Shown here one piece after another: positions 15,157 through 22,654 of a stretch of DNA of 34,050 nt. This DNA comes from Candidatus Latescibacterota bacterium (GTDB lineage: Bacteria; Latescibacterota; UBA2968; UBA8231): positions 1-34,050 of the forward strand of contig JACPJE010000159.1 of assembly GCA_016187725.1 (NCBI GenBank). Reading direction: 5' to 3'. Every line of letters begins with the position of its first letter. Position 1 is the stretch's first letter. Below the pieces are notes generated by a model. It was not told where the DNA came from, searched no databases, and saw only the letters and a list, made by a program, of their open reading frames with translations. The position numbers and the translations under genes are program-made.

Positions 15157-16173
15157 ATGCAACCCTTCCTCGATTCCACCGATGCCCTCGAAGACGGGCC
15201 CGAACTGCGCCGGCGCATGCAGCGGGATGGATATCTTTTTATACACGGGCTGGTGCCGGCCCTGGCGCTGGAGGCCCTGCGCCTGCAGATGCTCGGGCTG
15301 GCCTGCGCCGGCGGCTGGGTGCAGGAGGGCACGCCCCTCGCAGACGCCGTCGCCGATCTGCGGGGCTTCTCCCTCGAACCCGAACCGGCGTACATGAGCG
15401 TGTATCACCGCATGTACGTGCTGCCCGAGTTCCATGCCCTGCAACACCATCCCAGCCTGCTCCAGTTCTTCGCCCGCCTGCTCGATGGTCCGGTGCTGCC
15501 CCATCCCCGGCTCATCGGGCGCATCATCTTCCCGCAGAAGGAAACCTTCACCAGCCCGGCCCACCAGGATTTCATCCCCATCCAGGGCACCCCCGACACC
15601 TACACCGCCTGGATTCCCCTCAGCGCCCTGCCGGCGGAGATGGGGGGGCTGGAGGTGGCCGAAGCTTCGCATCGGCAGGGGGTCTACGCTTTCCAGCCGG
15701 CCCTGGGCGCCGGCGGCCTCGAAATTACGGAACCCTTCGAAGGCAAATGGCGAGGCGGTCCCTTTGCCCAGGGCGACGTGCTTTTCTTTCACAGCCTGAC
15801 CCCGCACCGGGGGGCGCCCAATTCGAGCCGCGCCCTGCGCCTGTCCATGGACGCCCGGTACCAGCGCGCCGATCAGCCCATTGCCCCGGGCAGCCTGCAG
15901 CCCCACAGCTCCGCCGCGCCCTGGGAGGAGATCTACGCCGGCTGGCCGGCCTCAGCCGACCGGCTCAAGTATTATTGGAAGCAGTGGGAGCTGGAGATCA
16001 AACCCTACGACAACCGCTACCACGAGCAGCGCGACGAACTGGCCATCGAGCTGGGGCAGCAGGGCGATAAACGCGCCTACTCCACTCTCCAGCGCATCGT
16101 GGCCCGCGGCAGTGATCCCGCCAAAAAACAACAGGCCGCCGAACTGCTGGCCAAGCTGGAAGGGAAACTATGA
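15157..16173 (+). CDS. Phytanoyl-CoA dioxygenase (PhyH) family protein
   Basis: ATG at 15157 follows AGGAG about 10 bases upstream. The 338-residue protein is a non-haem Fe(II)/2-oxoglutarate-dependent hydroxylase: RRRMQRDGYLFIHGLVPA at the N-terminus, then HQDF (His and Asp iron ligands), YTAWIPLSALPAEMGGLEV, GDVLFFHSLTPHRGAPNSS (second His ligand) and RLSMDARYQ (Arg for 2-oxoglutarate). A C-terminal helical extension WKQWELEIKPYDNRYHEQ follows. These enzymes hydroxylate small organic substrates; the true substrate is unknown. PhyH paralogues are numerous in Latescibacteria-type genomes. Nothing nearby is obviously its pathway partner. Confidence 0.88.
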   Translation: MQPFLDSTDALEDGPELRRRMQRDGYLFIHGLVPALALEALRLQMLGLACAGGWVQEGTPLADAVADLRGFSLEPEPAYMSVYHRMYVLPEFHALQHHPSLLQFFARLLDGPVLPHPRLIGRIIFPQKETFTSPAHQDFIPIQGTPDTYTAWIPLSALPAEMGGLEVAEASHRQGVYAFQPALGAGGLEITEPFEGKWRGGPFAQGDVLFFHSLTPHRGAPNSSRALRLSMDARYQRADQPIAPGSLQPHSSAAPWEEIYAGWPASADRLKYYWKQWELEIKPYDNRYHEQRDELAIELGQQGDKRAYSTLQRIVARGSDPAKKQQAAELLAKLEGKL

Positions 16174-16257
16174 GGAGACGGGGAGCTGCCTTGGAGGCTT
16201 TTCCCGGGGAGCTGTGGGGAAGGGAAGGACGCGGGAAGGGTTGAGGGGAGAGCGGAG

Positions 16258-16290
16258 CCCGCAACGCCCCACTGTATGGGGCGTTGCGGG
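16258..16290. other. Perfect 14-bp stem, 5-base loop, in the gap after PhyH
   Basis: 16258-16271 (CCCGCAACGCCCCA) pairs perfectly with 16277-16290 around CTGTA. No T run follows on the + strand and none precedes it on the - strand, so it is not a standard intrinsic terminator. The rest of the gap 16174-16391 shows no gene; it is purine-rich and of unknown role. The hairpin could be a repeat unit (REP-like) found elsewhere in the genome. Confidence 0.6.
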
Positions 16291-16391
16291 GGTAGGGTGG
16301 TAGGGCAGTGCGTCTAGCGAGCGGGGCGGCAAGTCCGCGCCTTGGGAAAAGCCGGAAGGGTAGCTCCCCGGCCCTGATCTACCTGCCCACA

Positions 16392-16428
16392 AGAAAAAGG
16401 GCCGACCCACGTGAGAGGGCCGGCCCTT
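16392..16428 (-). terminator. Intrinsic terminator of xylA
   Basis: Read on the minus strand, AAGGGCCG and CGGCCCTT form the outer stem, with an inner CCC/GGG pair, followed by TTTTTC. It begins about 17 bases after the xylA stop codon. Confidence 0.85.
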
Positions 16429-16444
16429 CCCGTTGCACACGTTT

Positions 16445-17758
16445 TCAGATATAGCTGTTGATGATGTTCTCCAGCATCTCCTCGCGGCCGCTGTGGCGCG
16501 CCGGCTCCCCGTTCTTGAGGATGTAGCGCTCCAATTCGCGGAAACTGGTCTTGCCGCTCATGATCTTGCGGCCGATCCCGGTGCGGTAGGAGCTGTAGCG
16601 CGCCTTGACGAACTCGTCGAGCACCCCGTCCTGCTGGATGCGGTGGGCGATCTTCAGGCCGCGCGCAAAGGCGTCCATACCGCCGATGTGGGCGTGGAAC
16701 AGATCCGCCGTGTCGATGGAACCCCGGCGCACCTTGGCGTCGAAGTTCACCCCCCCCTTGCCCAGACCCCCCTGCTTGAGGATCACCATCATCGCGTAGG
16801 TGGTGGAGTACAGATCCGTGGGGAACTGATCCGTGTCCCAACCCAGCAGATAATCGCCCCGATTGGCGTCGATGCTGCCCAGCCGGCCCTCGCTGGCCGC
16901 CACGCTCAGGTCGTGTTCAAAGGAATGACCGGCCAAGGTGGCGTGGTTGGCTTCGAGGTTGAGTTTAAACTCGTCGAGGAGTCCATATTTGCGCAGGAAA
17001 CCCAGCACCGTGGCCGCGTCGTAGTCGTACTGGTGCTTGGTGGGCTCCTTGGGTTTGGGCTCGATGAGCAGGGTGCCCTTGAAACCGATGGCCTTCTTGT
17101 GCTCCACGGCCAGTTGCAAGAGCCGCGCCATCTGCTCCTGCTCGTGTTTCAGGTCGGTGTTGAGCAGGCTCGAATACCCCTCGCGCCCGCCCCAGAACAC
17201 GTAGTTGGCCCCCTTGAGTTCCAGGGTACACTCCATGGCCTTCTTGATCTGCGCGGCGGCGTAAGCAAAGATGTGGGCGTCGGGATTGGTGCCGGCCCCG
17301 TGGGTGAAGCGGGCGTTGGAAAAGCAGTTGGAGGTGCCCCACAAGAGCTTGACCCCGGTGTCGGCCTGTAGCTTGCCGGCCAGCGCCACGATCTGGTCCA
17401 AACGCTTGTTGGTCTCGCGCAGGGTGTCGGCCTCCGGGGCGATGTCGCGGTCGTGCCAGGCGTAGAAGGGCGCCCCCAGTTTGGTGATAAACTCGAAGGC
17501 CGCCTGCAGGGTATCCTCGGCCCGCTGCATGGGGTCGGTGGCCCGGTCCCAGGGCCGGTCGTACACCGGCGAGGTGCCAAAGGGGTCCACGCCCCCGCCC
17601 TTGAAGGTGTGCCAGAACACCACCGAGAAGCGCAGGTGCTCCGCGAGGGTCTTGGCCCCCACCTTCTCGCGCGGGTTGTAGTACTTGAAGGCCAGCGGAT
17701 TCTTGGAATCAGGGCCTTCATAGCGGATCTTCTTCACTTCAGGGAAAAACCGGCGCAT
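16445..17758 (-). CDS. xylA: Xylose isomerase
   Basis: Interconverts D-xylose and D-xylulose (and glucose/fructose) with two divalent metals. The start at 17758 has AAAGGGG just upstream and gives 437 residues, the length of the class II enzymes; an in-frame extension to 17935 is not needed. Family marks: FPEVKKIRYEGPDSKNPLAF, VVFWHTFKGGGVDPFG (catalytic His region), FYAWHDRDIAPE, LLWGTSNCFSNARF, YVFWGGREGYSSLLNTDL, LIEPKPKEPTKHQYDYDAAT (metal Glu), NLEANHATLAGHSFEHDL, GSIDANRGDYLLGWDTDQFP and FDAKVRRGSID. It ends in a terminator. No xylulokinase or xylose transporter is adjacent, so the isomerase stands apart from a classical xyl operon. The HAD phosphatase next to it is 62 bases upstream. 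Confidence 0.97.
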   Translation of the reverse strand: MRRFFPEVKKIRYEGPDSKNPLAFKYYNPREKVGAKTLAEHLRFSVVFWHTFKGGGVDPFGTSPVYDRPWDRATDPMQRAEDTLQAAFEFITKLGAPFYAWHDRDIAPEADTLRETNKRLDQIVALAGKLQADTGVKLLWGTSNCFSNARFTHGAGTNPDAHIFAYAAAQIKKAMECTLELKGANYVFWGGREGYSSLLNTDLKHEQEQMARLLQLAVEHKKAIGFKGTLLIEPKPKEPTKHQYDYDAATVLGFLRKYGLLDEFKLNLEANHATLAGHSFEHDLSVAASEGRLGSIDANRGDYLLGWDTDQFPTDLYSTTYAMMVILKQGGLGKGGVNFDAKVRRGSIDTADLFHAHIGGMDAFARGLKIAHRIQQDGVLDEFVKARYSSYRTGIGRKIMSGKTSFRELERYILKNGEPARHSGREEMLENIINSYI

Positions 17759-17819
17759 ATATTCCCCTTTCAGGTAGGTGGGTTTGTCGGGTGCTGCACG
17801 AGGGCCTTTGCCGGGTACA

Positions 17820-18482
17820 TTAAACAAGCACCTGGAGCAGGGCCAGCACCTCGGCCGGCCTTTCGACCACTGCCCGCGCCCCGTTCTCCTCCAGCTCTTC
17901 GCGGGTGCGGAAACCCCACAGGGCCCCCACTGCATACATCCCGGCCCGGCAGGCGGTCTGCATGTCAGTGGCCGTGTCGCCCAAGTACAGGCAGGCAGCC
18001 GGCTCCACCCCGAGCCGGGCGGCCACTGCCAGGGCGCCAGTGGGGTCCGGCTTGGGCGGCGTCCCCGGCCCCACCCCCTGCACCAGGTCGAAGGCGTGCG
18101 GGGCCAGCAGGCGCTCCACGGTCAGGCGGGTGAAATCATCTGGTTTGTTGGAGAGCACGGCCCGGCGCAATCCCCTGGCCCGCAGCGCTTCCAGCAGTTC
18201 GGGCACCCCCGCATAGGGTCGGGTCTTGTGGTCCCAGCGCTGGCCGTAGACCTGGCGCATGGCCGCCACGGTCCGCGCCAGGGTGTCCTCGTCGCGCACC
18301 GCCTCGGGCAGCACCCGGCGGGCCAGCACCTCCATGCCCTCTCCGACGAAGTATTTGTACGCCGGCACCGGATGGGGAGCGAAACCCAGGCTCTCCAGGA
18401 CCTGGTTCATGGAATCGGCCAGGTCCTCCAGCGAGTCCAGCAGGGTGCCGTCCAGGTCGAAGATCACCGCCTTGAAACCCAA
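17820..18482 (-). CDS. gph: HAD-family hydrolase, phosphoglycolate phosphatase-like
   Basis: Start is TTG at 18482, which places GGAGGAG just upstream and gives the exact family N-terminus GFKAVIFDLDGTLLDS. Motif I DLDGTLLDS holds the nucleophile and acid Asp. Motif II is AVLSNKP, motif III GTPPKPDP with the Lys, and motif IV LYLGDTATDMQTA. The four-helix cap (~20-85) is present. The 220-residue length and the final GVWGF-like block (ALWGFRTREEL) match Gph, which dephosphorylates 2-phosphoglycolate formed in DNA repair or oxygenation side reactions; PGP-like HADs can have other substrates. It follows the hypothetical gene by 3 bases, so the two are an operon. Confidence 0.85.
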   Translation of the reverse strand: MGFKAVIFDLDGTLLDSLEDLADSMNQVLESLGFAPHPVPAYKYFVGEGMEVLARRVLPEAVRDEDTLARTVAAMRQVYGQRWDHKTRPYAGVPELLEALRARGLRRAVLSNKPDDFTRLTVERLLAPHAFDLVQGVGPGTPPKPDPTGALAVAARLGVEPAACLYLGDTATDMQTACRAGMYAVGALWGFRTREELEENGARAVVERPAEVLALLQVLV

Positions 18483-18485
18483 CCC

Positions 18486-19193
18486 CTACTCCTCCAGATA
18501 GGGTTTGAACAACCCTTCGACCTCGTCCAGCAGATCGGTGTTGATGGAGAAGGTCACGTACCCGGCAAAGCTGTCCAGGATGACCAGGGCGTTGGCATTG
18601 GCGTCGTTGCCCTTCAGGTCGTTGAGGCGTTGGAGGAAAGTCTTGTTGACCGTCTGGATCTCCTCGTAGATGGGGACCAGCCCCTTGAGTTCCCAGTCGG
18701 GCCGCAGGCCGCGCTTGCGGCGGAAGTACTGGGCCACCAGGTACATGGAGATCACCCGGTACGCGGTCTCCTCGAGGGTGGCAAAGGGCAGGTGGAAGCG
18801 CACCATGGGGCGCAACCGGTCCATCACCGGGCAGCCGCTGGTCACCATGTAGATCCCCAACAGCGAACTCAGGGCCTGCTGCACCGAGGTGTGCTTGGTG
18901 TAGCGCCGCTGGTCGGTCTCGATCTGCACGTCCACCTCGTCGTAGGACATGGCCTCCTTGAAGAATTCGACCAGGTCCACCAGATTGGCGGCGATGGGGC
19001 AGCGGGGGTGCTGGGCTTCGCGCAGCGGGCAGTTGGGGCACTGGTGATAGCCCAGCGCGCTCCACTCGGGATAGGAATCGCGCGCCGCCGGCACCAGGCC
19101 GAGGGTCTGGGTGTCCACCCGGATGGCGAACTCCTTGTCCGTGCCGTCGGCCATGCGGAAGCGGTAGTTGTAGGAGATGATCTTCTCGTCCAT
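18486..19193 (-). CDS. Conserved hypothetical protein with CPxCPL...HPRCP motif
   Basis: The 235-residue soluble protein begins IISYNYRFRMADGTDKEFAIRVD, a beta-hairpin start, followed by a Cys cluster, CPNCPLREAQHPRCPIA (residues ~52-68), likely to bind a metal or a cluster. An alpha-helical remainder includes SSLLGIYMVTSGCPVMDRLR, RFHLPFATLEETAYRVISMY and LLDEVEGLFKPYLEE. I recall this as a conserved family of unknown function seen in Deltaproteobacteria and FCB genomes (possibly DUF6901), but cannot verify the number. It is coupled to the gph-like phosphatase. No membrane segment or signal peptide. Function unknown. Confidence 0.75.
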   Translation of the reverse strand: MDEKIISYNYRFRMADGTDKEFAIRVDTQTLGLVPAARDSYPEWSALGYHQCPNCPLREAQHPRCPIAANLVDLVEFFKEAMSYDEVDVQIETDQRRYTKHTSVQQALSSLLGIYMVTSGCPVMDRLRPMVRFHLPFATLEETAYRVISMYLVAQYFRRKRGLRPDWELKGLVPIYEEIQTVNKTFLQRLNDLKGNDANANALVILDSFAGYVTFSINTDLLDEVEGLFKPYLEE

Positions 19194-19283
19194 CGCTCTT
19201 TGCGGGCTTGAGGTGAAAGGATTTTCAATATAGCGCCGCTGCCGCTGCGTGTCGAGCAGCCCCCTATTGGGGAGTCACGCCCC

Positions 19284-20057
19284 TTATTCAGGGGTTACAT
19301 ACGCGGCGGTGATGCCCCCGTCCACGGTGAAGACCGCGCCGGTGAGGTAGGAGGACTCGTCCGAAGCCAGGAACAGGGCGGCCCTGGCGATCTCGATGGC
19401 CTCGCCGAAACGGCCCATGGGGACGTGGACCAGCCGGCGCTGCCGTTTCTCCTCGGTGTCCAGGTACTTCATCAGCAGTTCGGTGCGCAGTGGGCCAGGG
19501 CACAGGGCGTTGACGCGGATCTTTTCGCGGGCGTGGACCACGGCCAGTTCCCGGGTGAGGGCCAGCACCCCGCCCTTGCTGGCCGTGTACGCCAGTTGCG
19601 GGGTGGCCGCCCCCAGCAGGGCTACGAAGGAGGCGGTGTTGATGATGGCCCCCCCGCCGGCCCGGCGCAGCGCCGGGATGCCGTACTTGCACCCCAGGAA
19701 AACCCCCTTGAGGTTGACCTGGATGGTCAGGTCCCACACCTCCTCCTCGGTGGACACTGCGTCCCCATCGTCGAGGTGGGAGATGCCGGCGTTGTTGAAG
19801 AGCACGTCGAGCTTGCCAAAAGCCTCCTCGGCCGCCCGCACCATCCGCTCGCAGTCAGCGGCCCGCCCCACGTCGGCCTGCACGTAGAGGGCCCGGCCGC
19901 CCTCGGCCCGCACCAGGCGCACCGTCTCCCCGGCACCCTCGGGGGCGATGTCAGCCACCGCAATCGCCGCGCCCTCGCGGGCGAAGAGCAGGGCGGCCTG
20001 GCGGCCGATGCCGCTGCCGGCGCCGGTGATCAGGGCCACTTTGTTTTCCAGGCGCAT
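19284..20057 (-). CDS. Short-chain dehydrogenase/reductase (classical SDR)
   Basis: Start at 20057, preceded by AAGGGA and 7 bases after the glutamine synthetase stop. The 257-residue protein has the cofactor motif TGAGSGIG, DVGRA, NNAG, the catalytic Ser in INTASFVALLG, YTASK, NALCPGPLRTELL and the C-terminal SSYLTGAVFTVDGG. Asp after beta2 (VADIAP) predicts NAD(H) preference. Classical SDRs of this type oxidise secondary alcohols or sugars; substrate unknown. With the glutamine synthetase upstream in the same operon and the divergent alcohol dehydrogenase, a role in breakdown of an amino alcohol or hydroxyacid is possible but inferential. Confidence 0.9.
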   Translation of the reverse strand: MRLENKVALITGAGSGIGRQAALLFAREGAAIAVADIAPEGAGETVRLVRAEGGRALYVQADVGRAADCERMVRAAEEAFGKLDVLFNNAGISHLDDGDAVSTEEEVWDLTIQVNLKGVFLGCKYGIPALRRAGGGAIINTASFVALLGAATPQLAYTASKGGVLALTRELAVVHAREKIRVNALCPGPLRTELLMKYLDTEEKRQRRLVHVPMGRFGEAIEIARAALFLASDESSYLTGAVFTVDGGITAAYVTPE

Positions 20058-20064
20058 GGTCCCT

Positions 20065-21414
20065 TCACCCCCGTTCGAAATAGCGCTGCCGCTCCCAGCT
20101 GGTGACCACCTCGTCGTACTTGCGCTGCTCAGTGCGGAAGAAGTGGGCGTAATGGGCGATGGCCTCCGCGCCGAAGGCCTCGCGCAGCATGGCGCTTTGC
20201 TCCATCTCGGCCACAGCCTCGGGCAGGTTGGCCGGCACCCTGGGCAGGCCGGCTGCCTGGTACGCGTCGCCGGCAAAGGGAGCGGGCGGCTCGATCTGGT
20301 TGCGGATACCGTCCAAACCGGCTGCCAGCGAGGCGGCGATGGCTAGGTACGGATTGGCGTCGGCCCCGGGCAGCCGCGACTCGATGCGCAGCGAGGCGCC
20401 CTGGCCCACCACCCGGAAGCCGGCGGTGCGGTTGTCCAAGGTCCAGGCGATGGAGGTGGGCGCCCAGGACTGGAACACGTAGCGCTTGTAGGAATTGGGG
20501 TACGGGGCGCAGAAGGGGGTGAGGGCTCGGGCGTGGGCCAGCCAGCCGCCCAGGAAGTGGCGGAACAGCGGCGAGACCCGCAAGGGGCCCAGGGCCTCTT
20601 CCCCGGCGAAGAGGTTGCGTTCACCCACTTGGTCCCACAGGCTCAGGTGCAGGTGCATGCCCGAGCCGGCCAGGTCGGCCCGCCACTTGGCCATGAAGCT
20701 GACCGCCAGCCCCTGCTGGTGGGCCATCTCCTTGAGTCCGTGTTTGTACAGCGTGTGGCGGTCGCTCATCTCCAGGGCATGGGCGTAGCACAGGTTCAGC
20801 TCGTGCTGGCCGGGCCCCCACTCCCCCTTGCTCGACTCCACCGGCACCCCGCTGTGTTCCAGATGCCGCCGCGCCGCCGCGTGCAGCGGTTCCTCCCGGG
20901 TGCCCTGGAGGATGTTATAGTCCTCCAGGTACCAACCGAAGGTTTCCAGATTCTCGTAGCCCTTGGCCCTGGCCTGTTCGTAGGAATCCTTGAAGAGATA
21001 GTACTCCAGCTCGGTGCCGGCCATGGCCTGGAAGCCGGCCTGGCGCAGCCGCTCCAGTTGGGTCTTGAGCAGGGTGCGCGGCGCCAGGGCGATGGGCTGA
21101 TGGTCGCGCTCCAACTCGCAGAAGACCAGGGCCGTTTTTTCCAGCCAAGCGATCTGCCGTAGCGTGCTCCAGTCTGGGATGCAGTGCAGATCCCCGTACC
21201 CCCGCTCCCAGTTGGCAAAGGGATAACCGGGGACCACCTCCATCTCCATGTCCACGGTCAACAGATAATCGCAGGCGTGGAACCCGCGCTGGGCCGTGTG
21301 CTTGAGGAAAAATCCGGCGGCGAAGCGCTTGCCCATCAGCCGCCCATAGAGGTCGGGAAAGACGGCTAGGACGGTTTCGAGTTGGCCGCTGGCGACTCTG
21401 GCGCTCAGTTCCAA
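20065..21414 (-). CDS. Glutamine synthetase family protein, start codon region disturbed
   Basis: The catalytic body is complete: FPDLYGRLMGKR (beta-grasp N-domain), GTELEYYLF, VESSKGEWGPGQHELN with metal Glu residues, GSGMHLHLSLWD, NSYKRYVFQSWAP, NRTAGFRVV and RIESRLPGADANPYLAI. The length (~449) and the PuuA/GlnT-like spacing suggest a gamma-glutamyl-polyamine or -amine ligase subfamily rather than housekeeping GlnA, though the two are hard to separate by eye. Homology begins at LELSARVASGQLETVL. The only available start is TTG at 21414, without a ribosome site, and the frame upstream is antisense to the dehydrogenase gene. I infer that the first few codons and the promoter have been replaced at a junction near 21410. 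Confidence 0.85.
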   Translation of the reverse strand: MELSARVASGQLETVLAVFPDLYGRLMGKRFAAGFFLKHTAQRGFHACDYLLTVDMEMEVVPGYPFANWERGYGDLHCIPDWSTLRQIAWLEKTALVFCELERDHQPIALAPRTLLKTQLERLRQAGFQAMAGTELEYYLFKDSYEQARAKGYENLETFGWYLEDYNILQGTREEPLHAAARRHLEHSGVPVESSKGEWGPGQHELNLCYAHALEMSDRHTLYKHGLKEMAHQQGLAVSFMAKWRADLAGSGMHLHLSLWDQVGERNLFAGEEALGPLRVSPLFRHFLGGWLAHARALTPFCAPYPNSYKRYVFQSWAPTSIAWTLDNRTAGFRVVGQGASLRIESRLPGADANPYLAIAASLAAGLDGIRNQIEPPAPFAGDAYQAAGLPRVPANLPEAVAEMEQSAMLREAFGAEAIAHYAHFFRTEQRKYDEVVTSWERQRYFERG

Positions 21415-21445
21415 CCTGCGCTGCGGCAAAGGCGCCACTGCCGAG

Positions 21446-22654
21446 GTGGGCATGGACCTGGCCGACTGGGGCGCCAAAAAGGTCATGGTGGTGACTGACC
21501 CGCTCTTGAGCAAGAGCGCTCCGGTCCAGGCCGTGCTCGAATCCCTGGAGCGGGAGAAGATCCGCTTCGCCCTCTTCGACCGGGTACACGTCGAGCCCAC
21601 CGATGCTTCCTTTAAAGAAGCCATCGCCTTTGCCCGCGAAGGGGGCTTCGACGCCTTCGTGGCCGTGGGCGGCGGGTCGAGTATGGACACCGCCAAGGCC
21701 GCCAACCTCTACTCCACCTATCCGCCCGCCGACTTCTTCGACTACGTCAATGCCCCGGTGGGCAAGGGCCTGCCCGTGCCCGGATCGCTCAAGCCGCTCA
21801 TCGCCGTGCCCACCACCGCCGGCACCGGCAGCGAGACCACCGGGGTGGCCATCTTCGACCTGGTGGAGTTGAAGGCCAAGACCGGCATCGCCCACCGCCG
21901 GCTCAAGCCCACCCTGGGCATCATCGATCCGGACAACACCCGCACCCTGCCCCCAGCTGTGGCCGCCTGCACCGGCCTGGACGTGCTTTCCCACGCCATC
22001 GAGTCCTACACCACCCTGCCCTTTGACCAGCGCCCACACCCGGCCCGGCCCTTGTTGCGGCCTTCGTACCAGGGGGCCAATCCCATCAGCGACGTGTGGG
22101 CCCTGCAGGCCCTGCACATGGTGGCCCGCTTTCTGCCCCGGGCTGTGGCCGACCAGGGCGACGAGGAGGCCCGCAGCCAGATGCTACTGGCCGCTGCCTT
22201 CGCCGGCATGGGTTTCGGCAACGCCGGGGTGCACCTGCCCCACGGCATGTCCTATCCGGTGGCCGGCATGGTGCGCCGGTTCATGCCCCCCGGGTACCAG
22301 GTGGATCACCCCATGGTGCCCCACGGCATGGCGGTGATCCTCAACTCGCCGGCGGTCTTCCGCTTCACTGCCCCGGCCTGTCCCGGGCGCCACCTGGAGG
22401 CCGCCGCGGCCCTGGGCGCCGACACCTCGCGGGCCCGCGAGGCCGACGCCGGCCCCATCCTGGCCGACCGGCTCATCGCCCTGATGCAGCAACTGGGCAT
22501 GCCTTCGGGCCTGCGGGCCGTCGGCTACGGGAGCGAGGACATCCCCGCCCTGGTGCAGGGCACCCTGCCCCAGCACCGGGTGACCAAACTCTCGCCCCGC
22601 CCCTTTAGCGAGGCGGAACTGGCCGGGCTCTTCGCCGACGCCATGGTCTACTGA
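21446..22654 (+). CDS. Iron-containing alcohol dehydrogenase, hydroxyacid-oxoacid transhydrogenase type
   Basis: Group III metal-dependent dehydrogenase. Marks: VMVVTDPLLSKSAPVQAVLE, VGGGSSMDTAKAANLY (NAD), VPTTAGTGSETTGVAIF, GLDVLSHAIESYTT, FGNAGVHLPHGMSYPV and HPMVPHGMAVIL with the metal His residues. The long insertion and C-terminus match HOT (ADHFE1-like) enzymes, which couple 4-hydroxybutyrate oxidation to 2-oxoglutarate reduction. Only GTG at 21446 or ATG at 21452 is available, yet family similarity continues upstream in frame through SNLRCGKGATAEVGMDL to about 21410, where it stops without a start codon. The 5' end is therefore probably lost at the head-to-head junction with the glutamine synthetase. 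Its stop overlaps convergent murB by 7 bases. Confidence 0.85.
   Translation: MGMDLADWGAKKVMVVTDPLLSKSAPVQAVLESLEREKIRFALFDRVHVEPTDASFKEAIAFAREGGFDAFVAVGGGSSMDTAKAANLYSTYPPADFFDYVNAPVGKGLPVPGSLKPLIAVPTTAGTGSETTGVAIFDLVELKAKTGIAHRRLKPTLGIIDPDNTRTLPPAVAACTGLDVLSHAIESYTTLPFDQRPHPARPLLRPSYQGANPISDVWALQALHMVARFLPRAVADQGDEEARSQMLLAAAFAGMGFGNAGVHLPHGMSYPVAGMVRRFMPPGYQVDHPMVPHGMAVILNSPAVFRFTAPACPGRHLEAAAALGADTSRAREADAGPILADRLIALMQQLGMPSGLRAVGYGSEDIPALVQGTLPQHRVTKLSPRPFSEAELAGLFADAMVY

Noticed and set aside
16445-18482. A xylose catabolic operon.
   Set aside because: Only xylA is present; the neighbouring HAD protein is Gph-like and there is no xylulokinase, regulator or transporter.
17778-19211. A 477-codon + strand frame opposite the HAD and Cys-motif genes.
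   Set aside because: Shadow frame with no domain pattern; the minus-strand genes are supported by motifs and start sites.
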